The notes beneath the pieces were generated by a model. That model saw only the letters and a list, made by a program, of their open reading frames with translations. It had not been told where the DNA came from and ran no database searches. Position numbers and translations under genes: made by a program. This document shows, in pieces, positions 47,351 to 60,887 of a stretch of DNA of 64,000 nucleotides (its first letter is position 1; each line of letters opens with the position of its first letter). Origin of the DNA: Corynebacterium doosanense CAU 212 = DSM 45436 (GTDB lineage: Bacteria; Actinomycetota; Actinomycetes; Mycobacteriales; Mycobacteriaceae); assembly GCF_000767055.1 (NCBI RefSeq), contig NZ_CP006764.1, positions 2,542,001-2,606,000 of the forward strand, given 5' to 3'.

Positions 47351-47406
47351 GGGCCTGTGGCCCACCCCCGAAGATTCTCATCCTCTCTGGGGTGGCCCAC
47401 AGGCCC
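47351..47406. terminator. rRNA operon terminator
   Basis: An 18-nt inverted repeat with one mismatch (47351-47368 and 47389-47406, loop of 20 nt) lies just beyond 5S rRNA. It converges with the pseudouridine synthase gene, so it may serve both. Confidence 0.8.
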
Positions 47407-47435
47407 TCACACTTTTATGTAGTTGTTGTTGTTTT

Positions 47436-47553
47436 AGGTCGGCGGCAACTTACTCTCCCACACCCTCCCGGGTGCAGTACCATCAGCGCGGGCAGGCTTA
47501 GCTTCCGGGTTCGGAACGGGACCGGGCGTTTCCCTGCCGCTATCAACCACCGA
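47436..47553 (-). rRNA. rrf: 5S ribosomal RNA
   Basis: The minus strand reads gtcggtggttgatagcggca at the 5' end, then cccgttccgaacccggaag, and closes with gagtaagttgccgccgac, which pairs with the start. This is the actinobacterial 5S pattern of about 118 nt. Ends are estimated to within a few bases. It is the last gene of the operon. Confidence 0.93.
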
Positions 47554-47726
47554 CACACATTCAGGACACCACCCCAAAGGGGGTGGTCACCATGAACCAC
47601 ACGTGTGTCGTGTCAGACACTGCATAATGAACGCGAGCATATAAGTTTTTTCTGTTCCCATTTACTTGGGAATCTCAGTGCGTGCAGCAGAACCACCCAC
47701 CACCACGTGGTGGGCATAATCGTTTG

Positions 47727-52793
<5,067 letters not shown>

Positions 52794-53480
52794 AGAATGC
52801 AGAAACATTCAGACGCATCAAAGAGTCCAAACAACTGACAAAATAAAACAAAAAACAAAACATGAACCACCAAACATGATCCACGCCCACAATCCACGCA
52901 GGGATGAATCGACGAGACAAACCCCCACACGAACCGCTACACCACACCCCGGGCCAAAAGCCCGAGAGTGGTAGGCGCATCACAGAACATGATCAACCAT
53001 CCATGTATCACCAACCACCAACCAAACCCCGTGACAGAAGGGACAACATCAGTCGGTGGGGCAACCACACGAACATTCATGGTCAACCACACGCCATGCA
53101 CCCACCCCACACCACCCCGCACAACGGAAGCGGTGCCGTGGTAAGAAAAAACAAATAAAGTACATTGGCACACTATCGAGTTCTCACACAACACCGGTCA
53201 CCACACTCACACCGCACACGGCGATGATCGCACTGCCGACCAAAGATTTTTCTTCCACATCACCGACAACCATCAATGGTCCGGCGATGTCACCAGCGGG
53301 TGTTTTCCTCTCGCCGCACATCCGGGGACTGTCGTTCTCTGTCCCGGTGGGGCGCTGTCGGTCTCGCTGACCTAAACTAAGTTACCCACCACCCCGACAA
53401 AACACAAACTCCCACCACAATGCATGTTTTCGGGTGTTCTTGTTGGCCCGGATTTCACGTAGGTCTCACCAAAAGTTCGC
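52794..53480 (-). promoter_or_regulatory. rRNA operon leader and promoter region
   Basis: No protein gene is seen in these 690 bp. The likely promoter is TTGTGT (53407-53402), 17 nt, TAACTT (53384-53379). The leader contains TGTTGTGTGAGAACT...GATAGTG (53193-53171), a boxA-type antitermination element matching the one in the 16S-23S spacer at 21 of 23 positions. Confidence 0.65.
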
Positions 53481-53487
53481 TCGGCGG

Positions 53488-53862
53488 TCACCGGTACATT
53501 CCGCGGCTCTCCGCCACCCGGTCCACCAGGTCATGGAGCTCGGCGCGCCCGACGTTGAGGCGCAGGGCTTCGTCGATAAGCGGTGCCACCAACCCGGAGG
53601 CGAAGACTCCCCTCCTACGGTGCCGGACCAGCTCCAGTGCCCCGGGCGAGACGAACATGCCCACTCCGCGTCGGCGGTGGAGGACGCCGCCGTCGACGAG
53701 CAGTCCGAGTCCGCGTCTTGCCGTGGCCGGGTTCACCGCGTGGAAGGCGGCGAGCTCGTTGGTTGACGGGGCGCGGTCGCCCTCGAGGAGTGTGCCGTCG
53801 ACGAGCATGTCCTCGATGAGGGTGGCGATCTGCCGGTAGAGGGGTTCCTGCTCGTTGTTCAT
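53488..53862 (-). CDS. GntR-family regulator, YtrA subfamily
   Basis: A 124-aa short GntR regulator: winged HTH (PLYRQIATLIEDMLVDGTLL, then PSTNELAAFHAVNPATARRG) and a short C-terminal dimerisation tail with no large effector domain, as in the YtrA group. Members usually repress a linked ABC transporter, but none is adjacent here. An inverted repeat just upstream (53882-53905) is the likely autoregulatory site. It is placed like C. glutamicum cg3261. Confidence 0.88.
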   Translation of the reverse strand: MNNEQEPLYRQIATLIEDMLVDGTLLEGDRAPSTNELAAFHAVNPATARRGLGLLVDGGVLHRRRGVGMFVSPGALELVRHRRRGVFASGLVAPLIDEALRLNVGRAELHDLVDRVAESRGMYR

Positions 53863-53881
53863 GCGTTGGCCTGCCCGGATC

Positions 53882-53905
53882 GGTTAGTTAGTTGAGTAAC
53901 GAACC
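53882..53905. promoter_or_regulatory. operator-like inverted repeat of the GntR gene
   Basis: GGTTAGTTA (53882-53890), GTTGAG, TAACGAACC (53897-53905): arms match at 8 of 9 positions. It lies 20-43 bp before the GntR start, a usual position for YtrA-type autoregulation. Confidence 0.6.
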
Positions 53906-54045
53906 TACCCGTTCGGCAGCGCAACCGCCCGTCGGTGATTATCCCGTGCCGACTACCTGCAAACAGTGACGTGGGACGTGTTTTCAGGCATGCTTGCGGG
54001 TGAAGAAATCAACTTAGAATCAAACAGATACGGGATACAGGAGCC

Positions 54046-55254
54046 ATGCTTGAACGCACGATTGTTTACGTCGATACGTCCTACCTCCTCGCGAGTTTCT
54101 ACAACTCGTGGGAGACCGGGGCACGCTCACAATTAGAGATTGACCTGCCCGAGGTCGTGGCCATCCTCGGCAACATGATCAAGGATCAGCTCGGCCAGCC
54201 GATCCATCGCCAGTTCTGGTACGACGGCATCCCCGACTCGGGCCCGCACCGCTACCAACGTTCGCTGCGCTCCTGCGACGGGGTCCAGCTACGCACCGGC
54301 CAGCTCATCGAATGGGGGGACCGGCGGACGCAGAAGGGCGTGGACACCCGCCTGGTCGCGGACATGGTGGTGGCCGGGCATCGCCGGGAGGTGTCCGACT
54401 TTGTCCTCGTCTCCGGCGACGCCGACATGATCCCCGGCGTGCAGGAGGCCTCGGATAACGGGGTGCGGGTGCACCTCTACGGCTTCGGCTGGGACTCCAT
54501 GTCCGCCGCGCTGCGCCACTCCTGCGACACGACCACGATCCTCGACCCGCGCGAGGACTTCGCCGACGCGATGCAGCTCCAGGTGCTGGAAGGGCCGCTT
54601 CCTCCGTCCATCCGCGAACGGCCCATCGCCGACGGGGTGCCCGACGAGCAGGGCGGCATGACCCCCGTGCCCGGCGGCCGCCCCCTCCAGAACCCGGCGG
54701 AGAGCCAGGCGCCCCGCCCGGCCGAGCGGCCCTACGCCCCGCTCACCCCCACGGGGGACGACGCGGAGCCCGGCGCGGACTCCGAGCAGTCGGAACGGTC
54801 CACGGAGGCGGCCAGCGAGGCCACCAGCGAGGTGACCAGCGCCATGGCCAAGCACCCGCAGGACCAGGGAAAACCCGCCAAGGACGCACCCGCCGGTGGA
54901 CGGACCCCATCAGCCCCGAAGCCGTCGATGATGGCCTCGCGGCGCAAGCTGCGTTCCCGGTACGTGCCCCTGCCGGAAGAGGTCTGGTCCTCTGCCGGGT
55001 TCCAGACGCCTTTCGACGTCGGCCAGCAGTACGCCACCTGGTGGTTCGAGAACGCCGCCACCGTGGAGCAACGCGACTCCGCCCACCAGCTCTCGGGCGG
55101 CGGCCTGCCCCCGGAGATCGACCGCCCGCTGCTGCAGTTCGCCTGTGAGACCCTCCACGAGTACACGCTCAGTGAGAGCCAGCGGGTGAGCCTGCGCGAC
55201 GGCTTCCACTCCGGCATCCGGGGTGTGCTCATCAGCGTTCGACGCCTGAACTGA
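54046..55254 (+). CDS. NYN-domain (PIN-like) putative ribonuclease
   Basis: A 402-aa protein. The N-terminal NYN domain (residues 1-180) has the acidic residues of the PIN-like fold: VYVDTSYLLA, KGVDTRLVADM and SGDADMIPGVQEA. A long Pro/Glu/Ser-rich linker (about 190-300) follows, then a conserved C-terminal domain (RYVPLPEEVWSSAG onwards) of unknown role. Family members act as RNases in RNA turnover or defence; the target is unknown. TAGAAT and a CAGGAG site precede ATG 54046. It converges with rsmP. Confidence 0.82.
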   Translation: MLERTIVYVDTSYLLASFYNSWETGARSQLEIDLPEVVAILGNMIKDQLGQPIHRQFWYDGIPDSGPHRYQRSLRSCDGVQLRTGQLIEWGDRRTQKGVDTRLVADMVVAGHRREVSDFVLVSGDADMIPGVQEASDNGVRVHLYGFGWDSMSAALRHSCDTTTILDPREDFADAMQLQVLEGPLPPSIRERPIADGVPDEQGGMTPVPGGRPLQNPAESQAPRPAERPYAPLTPTGDDAEPGADSEQSERSTEAASEATSEVTSAMAKHPQDQGKPAKDAPAGGRTPSAPKPSMMASRRKLRSRYVPLPEEVWSSAGFQTPFDVGQQYATWWFENAATVEQRDSAHQLSGGGLPPEIDRPLLQFACETLHEYTLSESQRVSLRDGFHSGIRGVLISVRRLN

Positions 55255-55269
55255 CGTCGAGAAGCCGGA

Positions 55270-55300
55270 AGGGGCCGTGACCTCACCGGTCACGGCCCCT
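55270..55300. terminator. bidirectional terminator NYN / rsmP
   Basis: A perfect 13-bp stem (AGGGGCCGTGACC / GGTCACGGCCCCT) with a 5-nt loop lies between the two convergent genes. Confidence 0.88.
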
Positions 55301-55316
55301 CCTGTGGCGCGGGAAG

Positions 55317-56099
55317 CTACTTCTCGTCGAGGACATCCTCGGAGGTGGTGGCCTTCTCCGTGATGGCCTTGTCCGAGTCCGCCTTCATGGACGCGCGGAT
55401 CTCATCGAGCTTGCTCGTCGCCGCGACGTCGGAGCCTGCGGAGGAGATCTCCACCATGCGCTCCTGCACGGTGCTCTGCGTGAGTTCCTGGGCGCCGAGC
55501 GCGTCGGCGTAGCGGCGCTCGATCTTGTCGCGCACCCCGTCGAGGGTGGGAACGCTGTCGTCGCCGCCGAACTGGTTGATGGTGTCCATCGCCTGGGTGG
55601 TCTTCTGCTGCATGTCGGCCTGATCGGCCTGGTTCATCAGCTCATCCACCTCGCCGAGCTGCTGCGTCAGGCGTGCCTCGGACTGGCGCTGCTGCTCCTG
55701 GGCCTGCTCGGCCGCCTGGCTGGCCTGCGCGTGCATCTGCTTGGTGTTCTCCAGCTCGGACTCCACGGCGACGAGCTGGGAGGCGATGACCTCCGCGGTG
55801 TTCATGTACTGGCTTGCCCGCTCGGAGTCCCCTTCCGCCTGCGCCTGGTCCGCGACCTGCAGGGCCGTGCGCGCCTTCTGCTGGTACTCGGCCTGGGACT
55901 TGAGGAGGCGGTCCATCTGCAGCTCCAGCTGCTTCTTGTTGCCGATGATCGACGCCGCCTGCTGGGTGATGTCCCGGTGCTGCTTCTTCGCGGCCTCGGC
56001 GGCCTGCTGGATCTGCACCTTGGGGTCGGCGTTGTTGTCGATCTTCTGGTCGGCGGAAGCCATGAGGTACTTCCAGCCCTTGCTGAACGGATTAGCCAT
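55317..56099 (-). CDS. rsmP: PspA/IM30-family cytoskeletal protein RsmP
   Basis: A 260-aa, almost wholly helical protein of the PspA family. It begins MANPFSKGWKYLMASADQKI and then forms a long coiled coil rich in Gln/Ala/Glu (residues about 25-170). This matches C. glutamicum RsmP (cg3264), which forms filaments and is needed for rod shape and polar growth. I start at ATG 56099 after GGGTGGAG; the 41 upstream residues are outside the family. The single-copy gene stands alone between two terminators. Confidence 0.9.
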   Translation of the reverse strand: MANPFSKGWKYLMASADQKIDNNADPKVQIQQAAEAAKKQHRDITQQAASIIGNKKQLELQMDRLLKSQAEYQQKARTALQVADQAQAEGDSERASQYMNTAEVIASQLVAVESELENTKQMHAQASQAAEQAQEQQRQSEARLTQQLGEVDELMNQADQADMQQKTTQAMDTINQFGGDDSVPTLDGVRDKIERRYADALGAQELTQSTVQERMVEISSAGSDVAATSKLDEIRASMKADSDKAITEKATTSEDVLDEK

Positions 56100-56236
56100 G
56101 ATGGTCTCCACCCTTCCGGTCGGCCCCACGGGGCACGGGAGCGCCGAGGGATCCGATGATGATTGGTTGCTGCGGTTTTGTCGACCCGAGTTTACGGGCA
56201 TTCCCCGTGCAGTGCCGGGCACGCCGGGAAAGCGAT

Positions 56237-56278
56237 GATGCCCGGCGCGACCCCGGTACGGGGGTCACGCCGGGCATC
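56237..56278 (-). terminator. thioredoxin gene terminator
   Basis: An 18-nt inverted repeat with one mismatch (56237-56254 and 56261-56278; arms start GATGCCCGGCG) and a 6-nt loop lies just downstream of the thioredoxin stop. Confidence 0.75.
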
Positions 56279-56299
56279 GGCACGGATCGGGCCGGGGAG

Positions 56300-56689
56300 T
56301 TACTCGGTCTCACCCTGGTTGCCGGCGGCCTGGTTCTGCTCTTCAACCTGCTTGCGCACGTCGTCCATGTCCAGGCCCTTGACCTGGCCGATGAGATCCT
56401 CGAACGCGGCAGGAGGCAGCGCGCCGGCCTCGCGGTAGACCAGGATGCCGTCGCGGAAGACCATCAGGGTGGGGATGGCCTGGATCTGCAGGGCGGAGGC
56501 GAGCTGCTCGTTGGCCTCGGTGTCCAGCTTGGCGAAGGTGACGTCCTCGTGGTTGTCCGAGGCCTTCTCGAAGGTGGGGGCGAACTGCTTGCAGGGTCCG
56601 CACCACTCGGCCCACGCGTCGACGATGGTGATGCCGTCGGCGGACACGGTCTCTTCAAAGTTCTGCTCGGTCACGGTGATGGTAGCCAT
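56300..56689 (-). CDS. trxA: thioredoxin
   Basis: A 129-aa thioredoxin with the active site DAWAEWCGPCKQFAPTF and the cis-Pro loop AIPTLMVFRDG. A 20-aa acidic/Gln-rich tail (EEQNQAAGNQGETE) extends the usual 108-aa fold. It reduces protein disulfides with thioredoxin reductase. ATG 56689 follows TAGGAGTG. The neighbouring rsmP and copZ have separate signals. Confidence 0.95.
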   Translation of the reverse strand: MATITVTEQNFEETVSADGITIVDAWAEWCGPCKQFAPTFEKASDNHEDVTFAKLDTEANEQLASALQIQAIPTLMVFRDGILVYREAGALPPAAFEDLIGQVKGLDMDDVRKQVEEQNQAAGNQGETE

Positions 56690-56789
56690 GGTCTGTTCAC
56701 TCCTAAGTTTTTGGTTCTGTGCTTCGTCTCTGTCCAACCCTACCGACGCCGCGAGTATTCCGGGGGCGGTGGCCGGAATCGTTGCCAGT

Positions 56790-56804
56790 TACCCCATGGG
56801 GGTA
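56790..56804. promoter_or_regulatory. CsoR-type copper operator before copZ
   Basis: TACCCCATGGGGGTA, followed directly by a TATATC -10-like element, resembles CsoR operators of copper-responsive actinobacterial promoters. The copZ start lies about 50 nt downstream. Confidence 0.65.
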
Positions 56805-56854
56805 TATCCTGGGCATCGGAACCCGTTCACCCCCTATCGCGAAGGAGCATCATC

Positions 56855-57061
56855 ATGGCCAACACCAGCAACTACACCGTCGAGGGAATGACCTGCGGAC
56901 ACTGCGAGGCCTCCGTGAAGGAGGAGGTCGGCGAGATCTCCGGCGTCACCGATGTCACCGCCTCGCACGAGACCGGCGCCGTGACCGTCACCGGCGAGGG
57001 CTTTGACGACGACCAGGTGCGCGCCGCCGTCGAGGAAGCCGGCTACTCCGTCACCTCATAG
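56855..57061 (+). CDS. copZ: copper chaperone CopZ
   Basis: A 68-aa heavy-metal-associated (HMA) protein with the Cu(I)-binding motif GMTCGHCEASV near residue 11. It delivers Cu(I) to CopA. A GAAGGAG site precedes ATG 56855. It has its own copper-type operator and a terminator before copA, so the two are separately transcribed. Confidence 0.93.
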   Translation: MANTSNYTVEGMTCGHCEASVKEEVGEISGVTDVTASHETGAVTVTGEGFDDDQVRAAVEEAGYSVTS

Positions 57062-57082
57062 ATTCACCACAGCAGACTTGTG

Positions 57083-57108
57083 GCGAGGGCTCCCGGCCCT
57101 CGCCTTTT
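57083..57108 (+). terminator. copZ terminator
   Basis: GCGAGGGC (57083-57090), loop TCCCG, GCCCTCGC (57096-57103), then CTTTTT: a classic intrinsic terminator. Confidence 0.9.
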
Positions 57109-57129
57109 TGCTGCCCAAGCCTTGAACTT

Positions 57130-57146
57130 ATACCCCCAGAGGGTAT
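57130..57146. promoter_or_regulatory. CsoR-type copper operator before copA
   Basis: ATACCCCCAGAGGGTAT, a 17-bp inverted repeat overlapping a TATATGGT -10-like element, matches the copZ operator in type. No csoR gene lies in the window. Confidence 0.68.
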
Positions 57147-57184
57147 ATGGTGGGGTCGTATCAAGAAAGGTGTGATCTCCTCCC

Positions 57185-59479
57185 ATGACCACGTCCCCCA
57201 CCAACACCGCCTCCGGTGCCCCTGACGCCACCGCGCTCACGCAGCTCGACCTCGGCATCACCGGGATGACCTGTACCTCCTGTTCCTCCCGGATCGAACG
57301 CAAGCTCAACAAGGCCGACGGTGTCGACGCCACCGTGAACTACGCCACGGAGTCGGCCTCGGTCAACTACGACCCGTCGAAGACCGACCCGGACCAGCTC
57401 ATCGAGATCGTCCGCGGCGCCGGATACGACGCCTTCACCGCGGCGGCCGCGTCCGACGACACCGAGAAACAGTCGGGCGGGCAGGAGGAGCCCGTCGACC
57501 GGCACGAACAGGCCCGCCAGCTCGAGGCGAAGGACTTGCTGCACCGGTTGGTCCTCTCCGCGATCCTCGCCGTTCCCACCGTGGCCGTCTCCATGATCCC
57601 GGCGCTGCAGTTCATGAACTGGCAGTGGGCCGTGCTCGCCATGACCACCCTCATCTACGTCGTAGGCGGCGCCCCCTTCCACCGGGCCACCTGGACCAAC
57701 CTTCGTCACGGCTCCACGACGATGGACACCCTCGTCTCCCTGGGCACCACCGCCGCCTACCTCTGGAGCCTGTGGGCACTGTTCCTGGGCAACGCCGGCA
57801 TGCCGGGAATGACCATGGAGATGTCCCTCCTGCCGTCGGACGGCGACATGGACGAGATCTACCTCGAGTCCGTGGCGGTGGTGATCACGTTCCTCCTCCT
57901 CGGCCGCTGGTTCGAGGTCCGTGCCAAGGGTGCATCGTCCGAGGCCCTGCGCTCGCTGCTGGATCTGGGCGCCAAGAACGCCGCCGTGCTCAAGGACGGC
58001 ACCGAGACCCTCACCCCGGTGAGTCGGCTGCAGGCCGGCGACATCATCGTGGTCCGCCCGGGCGAGAAGATCGCGGCGGACGGCATCATCCGCGAGGGCA
58101 ACTCCGCGGTCGACGAATCCATGCTCACCGGCGAGTCCGTCCCCGTCGAGGCCACTCCCGGCACGAGCGTGACCGGCGCGACCATCAATCTCTCCGGCCG
58201 CCTCCTCGTCGAGGTCACCCGGGTGGGAGAGGATTCGACGCTCGCCCAGATGGGGCGTCTCGTGTCCGAGGCCCAGCAGAAGAAGGCCCCGGTCCAGCGG
58301 CTCGTCGACAGGATCTCCGCCGTCTTCGTGCCCACCGTGATTGTCCTGTCGCTGATCACCCTGGCCACGCACCTGCTGCTGGGCAACGGGGTCAACTGGG
58401 CATTCTCCGCCGCAGTCGCCGTGCTCATCATCGCGTGCCCGTGTGCCCTCGGCCTGGCCACCCCCACCGCCCTGCTCGTGGGCACGTCCCGGGGTGCGCA
58501 GTTCGGCCTGCTCATCAAGGGCCCCGAGGTGCTGGAGTCCACCCGGCAGATCGACACCGTGGTCATGGACAAGACGGGCACCGTCACGTCCGGTTCCATG
58601 GCGGTCACCGGGACGGTCGCCGGGGAGGGATTCCTCGAGCAGGAGATCCTCTCCCTCGCCGCCGCCGCCGAGTCCGGCTCCGAACACCCCATCGCCAAGG
58701 CGATCGTTGCCGCGGTGTCCCCGGAGAACCTGCCCGAGGCGCGGGACTTCCGCACCACCGCCGGCCAGGGCATCCAGGCCAATGTCACCGGCCGGGAAAT
58801 CCGGGTCGGCCGCCCGGGAGCGGAGCTCCCCCGAGCCCTCTCCGACGCATTCTCCGCCGGCCAGGAAGCCGGCGCCACCCCGGTGGTCGTTGAGGTCGAC
58901 GGTGAGCCCGCCGGGGTCGTCACCGTGCGCGACACTGTCAAGGAGACGTCGGCGGCGGCCGTCGCCAAGCTCTGGGAGCTGGGCCTGACCCCGTACCTGC
59001 TCACCGGTGACAATGCCACCGCCGCAGCCGCCGTGGCCCGGGAGGTCGGCATCGACGCGGACAACGTGTTCGCGGACGTCATGCCGGAGGACAAGGTCTC
59101 TGTCGTCGAGAAGCTCGAGGCCGAGGGCCGGAAGGTCGCCATGGTCGGTGACGGGGTCAACGACGCCGCCGCGCTGGCCAGGGCCGATCTCGGACTGGCC
59201 ATGGGAGCGGGCACCGACGTGGCCATCGAGGCCTCCGACATCACGCTGATGAACAACAACCTGGTCAGCGCGGCCGACGCCATCCGGCTTTCCCGACGCA
59301 CCCTGCGCACCATCAAGGGCAACCTCTTCTGGGCGTTCGCCTACAACGTGGTCCTCATCCCCGTGGCCATGTTCGGCCTGCTCAACCCCGCACTGGCGGG
59401 CGTGGCCATGGCCTTCAGCTCGGTGTTTGTCGTCTCCAACTCCCTGCTGCTGCGCCGGTTCACACCCACCGCGATTTAG
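57185..59479 (+). CDS. copA: Cu(I)-exporting P1B-type ATPase CopA
   Basis: A 764-aa P1B-1 ATPase. One N-terminal HMA domain carries [10 protein letters not shown] (about residue 27). The membrane core has the CPC metal motif ([12 protein letters not shown], near 418), the phosphatase motif TGES (about 316), the phosphorylated Asp in DKTGT (about 461), the HP locus SEHPIAKAI (about 499) and [10 protein letters not shown] (about 656). It pumps Cu(I) out of the cytoplasm. Probably induced by copper through the upstream operator. Confidence 0.96.
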   Translation: MTTSPTNTASGAPDATALTQLDLGITGMTCTSCSSRIERKLNKADGVDATVNYATESASVNYDPSKTDPDQLIEIVRGAGYDAFTAAAASDDTEKQSGGQEEPVDRHEQARQLEAKDLLHRLVLSAILAVPTVAVSMIPALQFMNWQWAVLAMTTLIYVVGGAPFHRATWTNLRHGSTTMDTLVSLGTTAAYLWSLWALFLGNAGMPGMTMEMSLLPSDGDMDEIYLESVAVVITFLLLGRWFEVRAKGASSEALRSLLDLGAKNAAVLKDGTETLTPVSRLQAGDIIVVRPGEKIAADGIIREGNSAVDESMLTGESVPVEATPGTSVTGATINLSGRLLVEVTRVGEDSTLAQMGRLVSEAQQKKAPVQRLVDRISAVFVPTVIVLSLITLATHLLLGNGVNWAFSAAVAVLIIACPCALGLATPTALLVGTSRGAQFGLLIKGPEVLESTRQIDTVVMDKTGTVTSGSMAVTGTVAGEGFLEQEILSLAAAAESGSEHPIAKAIVAAVSPENLPEARDFRTTAGQGIQANVTGREIRVGRPGAELPRALSDAFSAGQEAGATPVVVEVDGEPAGVVTVRDTVKETSAAAVAKLWELGLTPYLLTGDNATAAAAVAREVGIDADNVFADVMPEDKVSVVEKLEAEGRKVAMVGDGVNDAAALARADLGLAMGAGTDVAIEASDITLMNNNLVSAADAIRLSRRTLRTIKGNLFWAFAYNVVLIPVAMFGLLNPALAGVAMAFSSVFVVSNSLLLRRFTPTAI

Positions 59480-59484
59480 CCCCC

Positions 59485-59555
59485 GTAGGCACCGGGTTTG
59501 GTTATGCTTTCTCCAACCTTCCCACGAGAGAAAGCGGGACTTTCCCGGTGCCTAC
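59485..59555 (+). promoter_or_regulatory. nested inverted repeats enclosing the MFS start codon
   Basis: Outer arms GTAGGCACCGGG (59485-59496) and CCCGGTGCCTAC (59544-59555) are perfectly complementary, and the GTG start codon (59548-59550) lies in the second arm. Inner arms GCTTTCTC (59506-59513) and GAGAAAGC (59528-59535) are also perfect, and the second holds the ribosome-binding site. TATGCT at 59503-59508 could be a -10, in which case the repeats would act only as DNA sites. Confidence 0.65.
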
Positions 59556-60885
59556 CCTGACACGCAACGAACGCCTCGACCGCCTTCCGGTGACCAGCCG
59601 TCACCGGAAACTGCTGTGGGGCTCCGGCGTCGGCTGGGCGCTCGACGCCATGGACGTCGGCCTGGTGTCCTTCATCATCGCGGCGCTCGCGGTGCAGTGG
59701 CAGCTCGAGCCCACCCAGGCGTCGTGGATCGCCTCCGCCGGGTTCGTCGGCATGGCCATCGGCGCCTCCCTGGGTGGGCTGCTGGCCGACCGCATCGGCC
59801 GCCGCCAGGTCTTTGCGCTGACGCTGCTGGTCTACGGCCTGGCGACGGGCGCTGCCGCCCTCTCCACCGGCCTGGCCATGCTCATCGCGCTGCGCCTGGT
59901 CATCGGCCTCGGCCTGGGTGCCGAGCTGCCGGTCGCCTCCACCTTCATCTCCGAGTTCGCCCCCCGAAAGATCCGCGGGCGCATGGTGGTTCAGCTCGAG
60001 GCGTTCTGGGCCGTCGGGTGGGTGCTCGCCGCGGTGATCGGCACCTTCGTGGTCGCCGGGTCGGACAACGGCTGGCGCTGGGGCCTCGCGCTCGGCGCCG
60101 TCCCGGCCCTCTACGCGCTGGTCATCCGCTGGAAGATGCCCGAATCCGTCCGTTTCCTCGAGAGCAGGAACCGCACCGACGAGGCCGAGGCCGTGGTCCG
60201 CTCCTTCGAGGAGGCGGCCGATCCCGGGGAACTCGCGCGTATCGACGCAGAACGCCACGCCTCCGCCAGCGTGGCCACCACCACAACCGCTGACGAAGAG
60301 GCGCACTCCATCTTCAGCCGCCCCTTCATCGGGCGCACCGCCGCCCTGTGGATCGTGTGGTTCGGCGTCTCCCTCTCCTACTACGGGGTGTTCACCTGGA
60401 TCCCCTCGCTGCTGGTGGCCGACGGCTTCACCCTCGTGCGTTCGTTCTCCTTCACGCTGATCATCACCCTGGCTCAGCTGCCGGGTTACGCCGCGGCGGC
60501 CTGGCTCATCGAGGCCTGGGGGCGGCGCGCCACCCTGGTGAGTTTCCTCGCCGGCTCGGCGGGTGCGGCGATGCTCTACGGCTTCGCTAACGCCCCGTGG
60601 CAGATCATCGCCGCCGGCTGTCTGCTGTCCTTCTTCAACCTCGGCGCCTGGGGAGCGCTCTACGCCATCGGGCCGGAGCTCTACCCCACGTCGATCCGGG
60701 CGACGGGCACCGGAGCGGCAGCGTCCTTCGGGCGCCTGGCCTCGATCATCGCGCCGCTCATCGTCCCCCTGCTCATGGCCGGGGCCGGCCCCATCGCGCT
60801 GTTCTCCATCTTCGCCACCGCCTTCGCCGTGGCCGCCGCGGCCGCGTTCTTCCTTCCGGAGCAGCGCGGCAAGGTGATCAACTGA
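59548..60885 (+). CDS. MFS transporter, NiaP-like
   Basis: A 445-aa major facilitator with about 12 helices. The N-terminus (NERLDRLPVTSRHRKLLWGS, then GWALDAMDVGL) and the motif GGLLADRIGRRQVF resemble the NiaP/aromatic-acid group, whose best-known member imports niacin; the substrate here is not proven. The central loop carries RWKMPESVRFLESR. The start is GTG 59548, with GAGAAAGCGGGA upstream; both lie in nested stems. It converges with dnaB, with 2 nt between stop codons. Confidence 0.85.
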   Translation: MPTLTRNERLDRLPVTSRHRKLLWGSGVGWALDAMDVGLVSFIIAALAVQWQLEPTQASWIASAGFVGMAIGASLGGLLADRIGRRQVFALTLLVYGLATGAAALSTGLAMLIALRLVIGLGLGAELPVASTFISEFAPRKIRGRMVVQLEAFWAVGWVLAAVIGTFVVAGSDNGWRWGLALGAVPALYALVIRWKMPESVRFLESRNRTDEAEAVVRSFEEAADPGELARIDAERHASASVATTTTADEEAHSIFSRPFIGRTAALWIVWFGVSLSYYGVFTWIPSLLVADGFTLVRSFSFTLIITLAQLPGYAAAAWLIEAWGRRATLVSFLAGSAGAAMLYGFANAPWQIIAAGCLLSFFNLGAWGALYAIGPELYPTSIRATGTGAAASFGRLASIIAPLIVPLLMAGAGPIALFSIFATAFAVAAAAAFFLPEQRGKVIN

Positions 60886-60887
60886 AG

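Noticed and set aside
57161-58687. 508-codon frame opposite copA
   Set aside because: Shadow of copA; no domain and no start signals.
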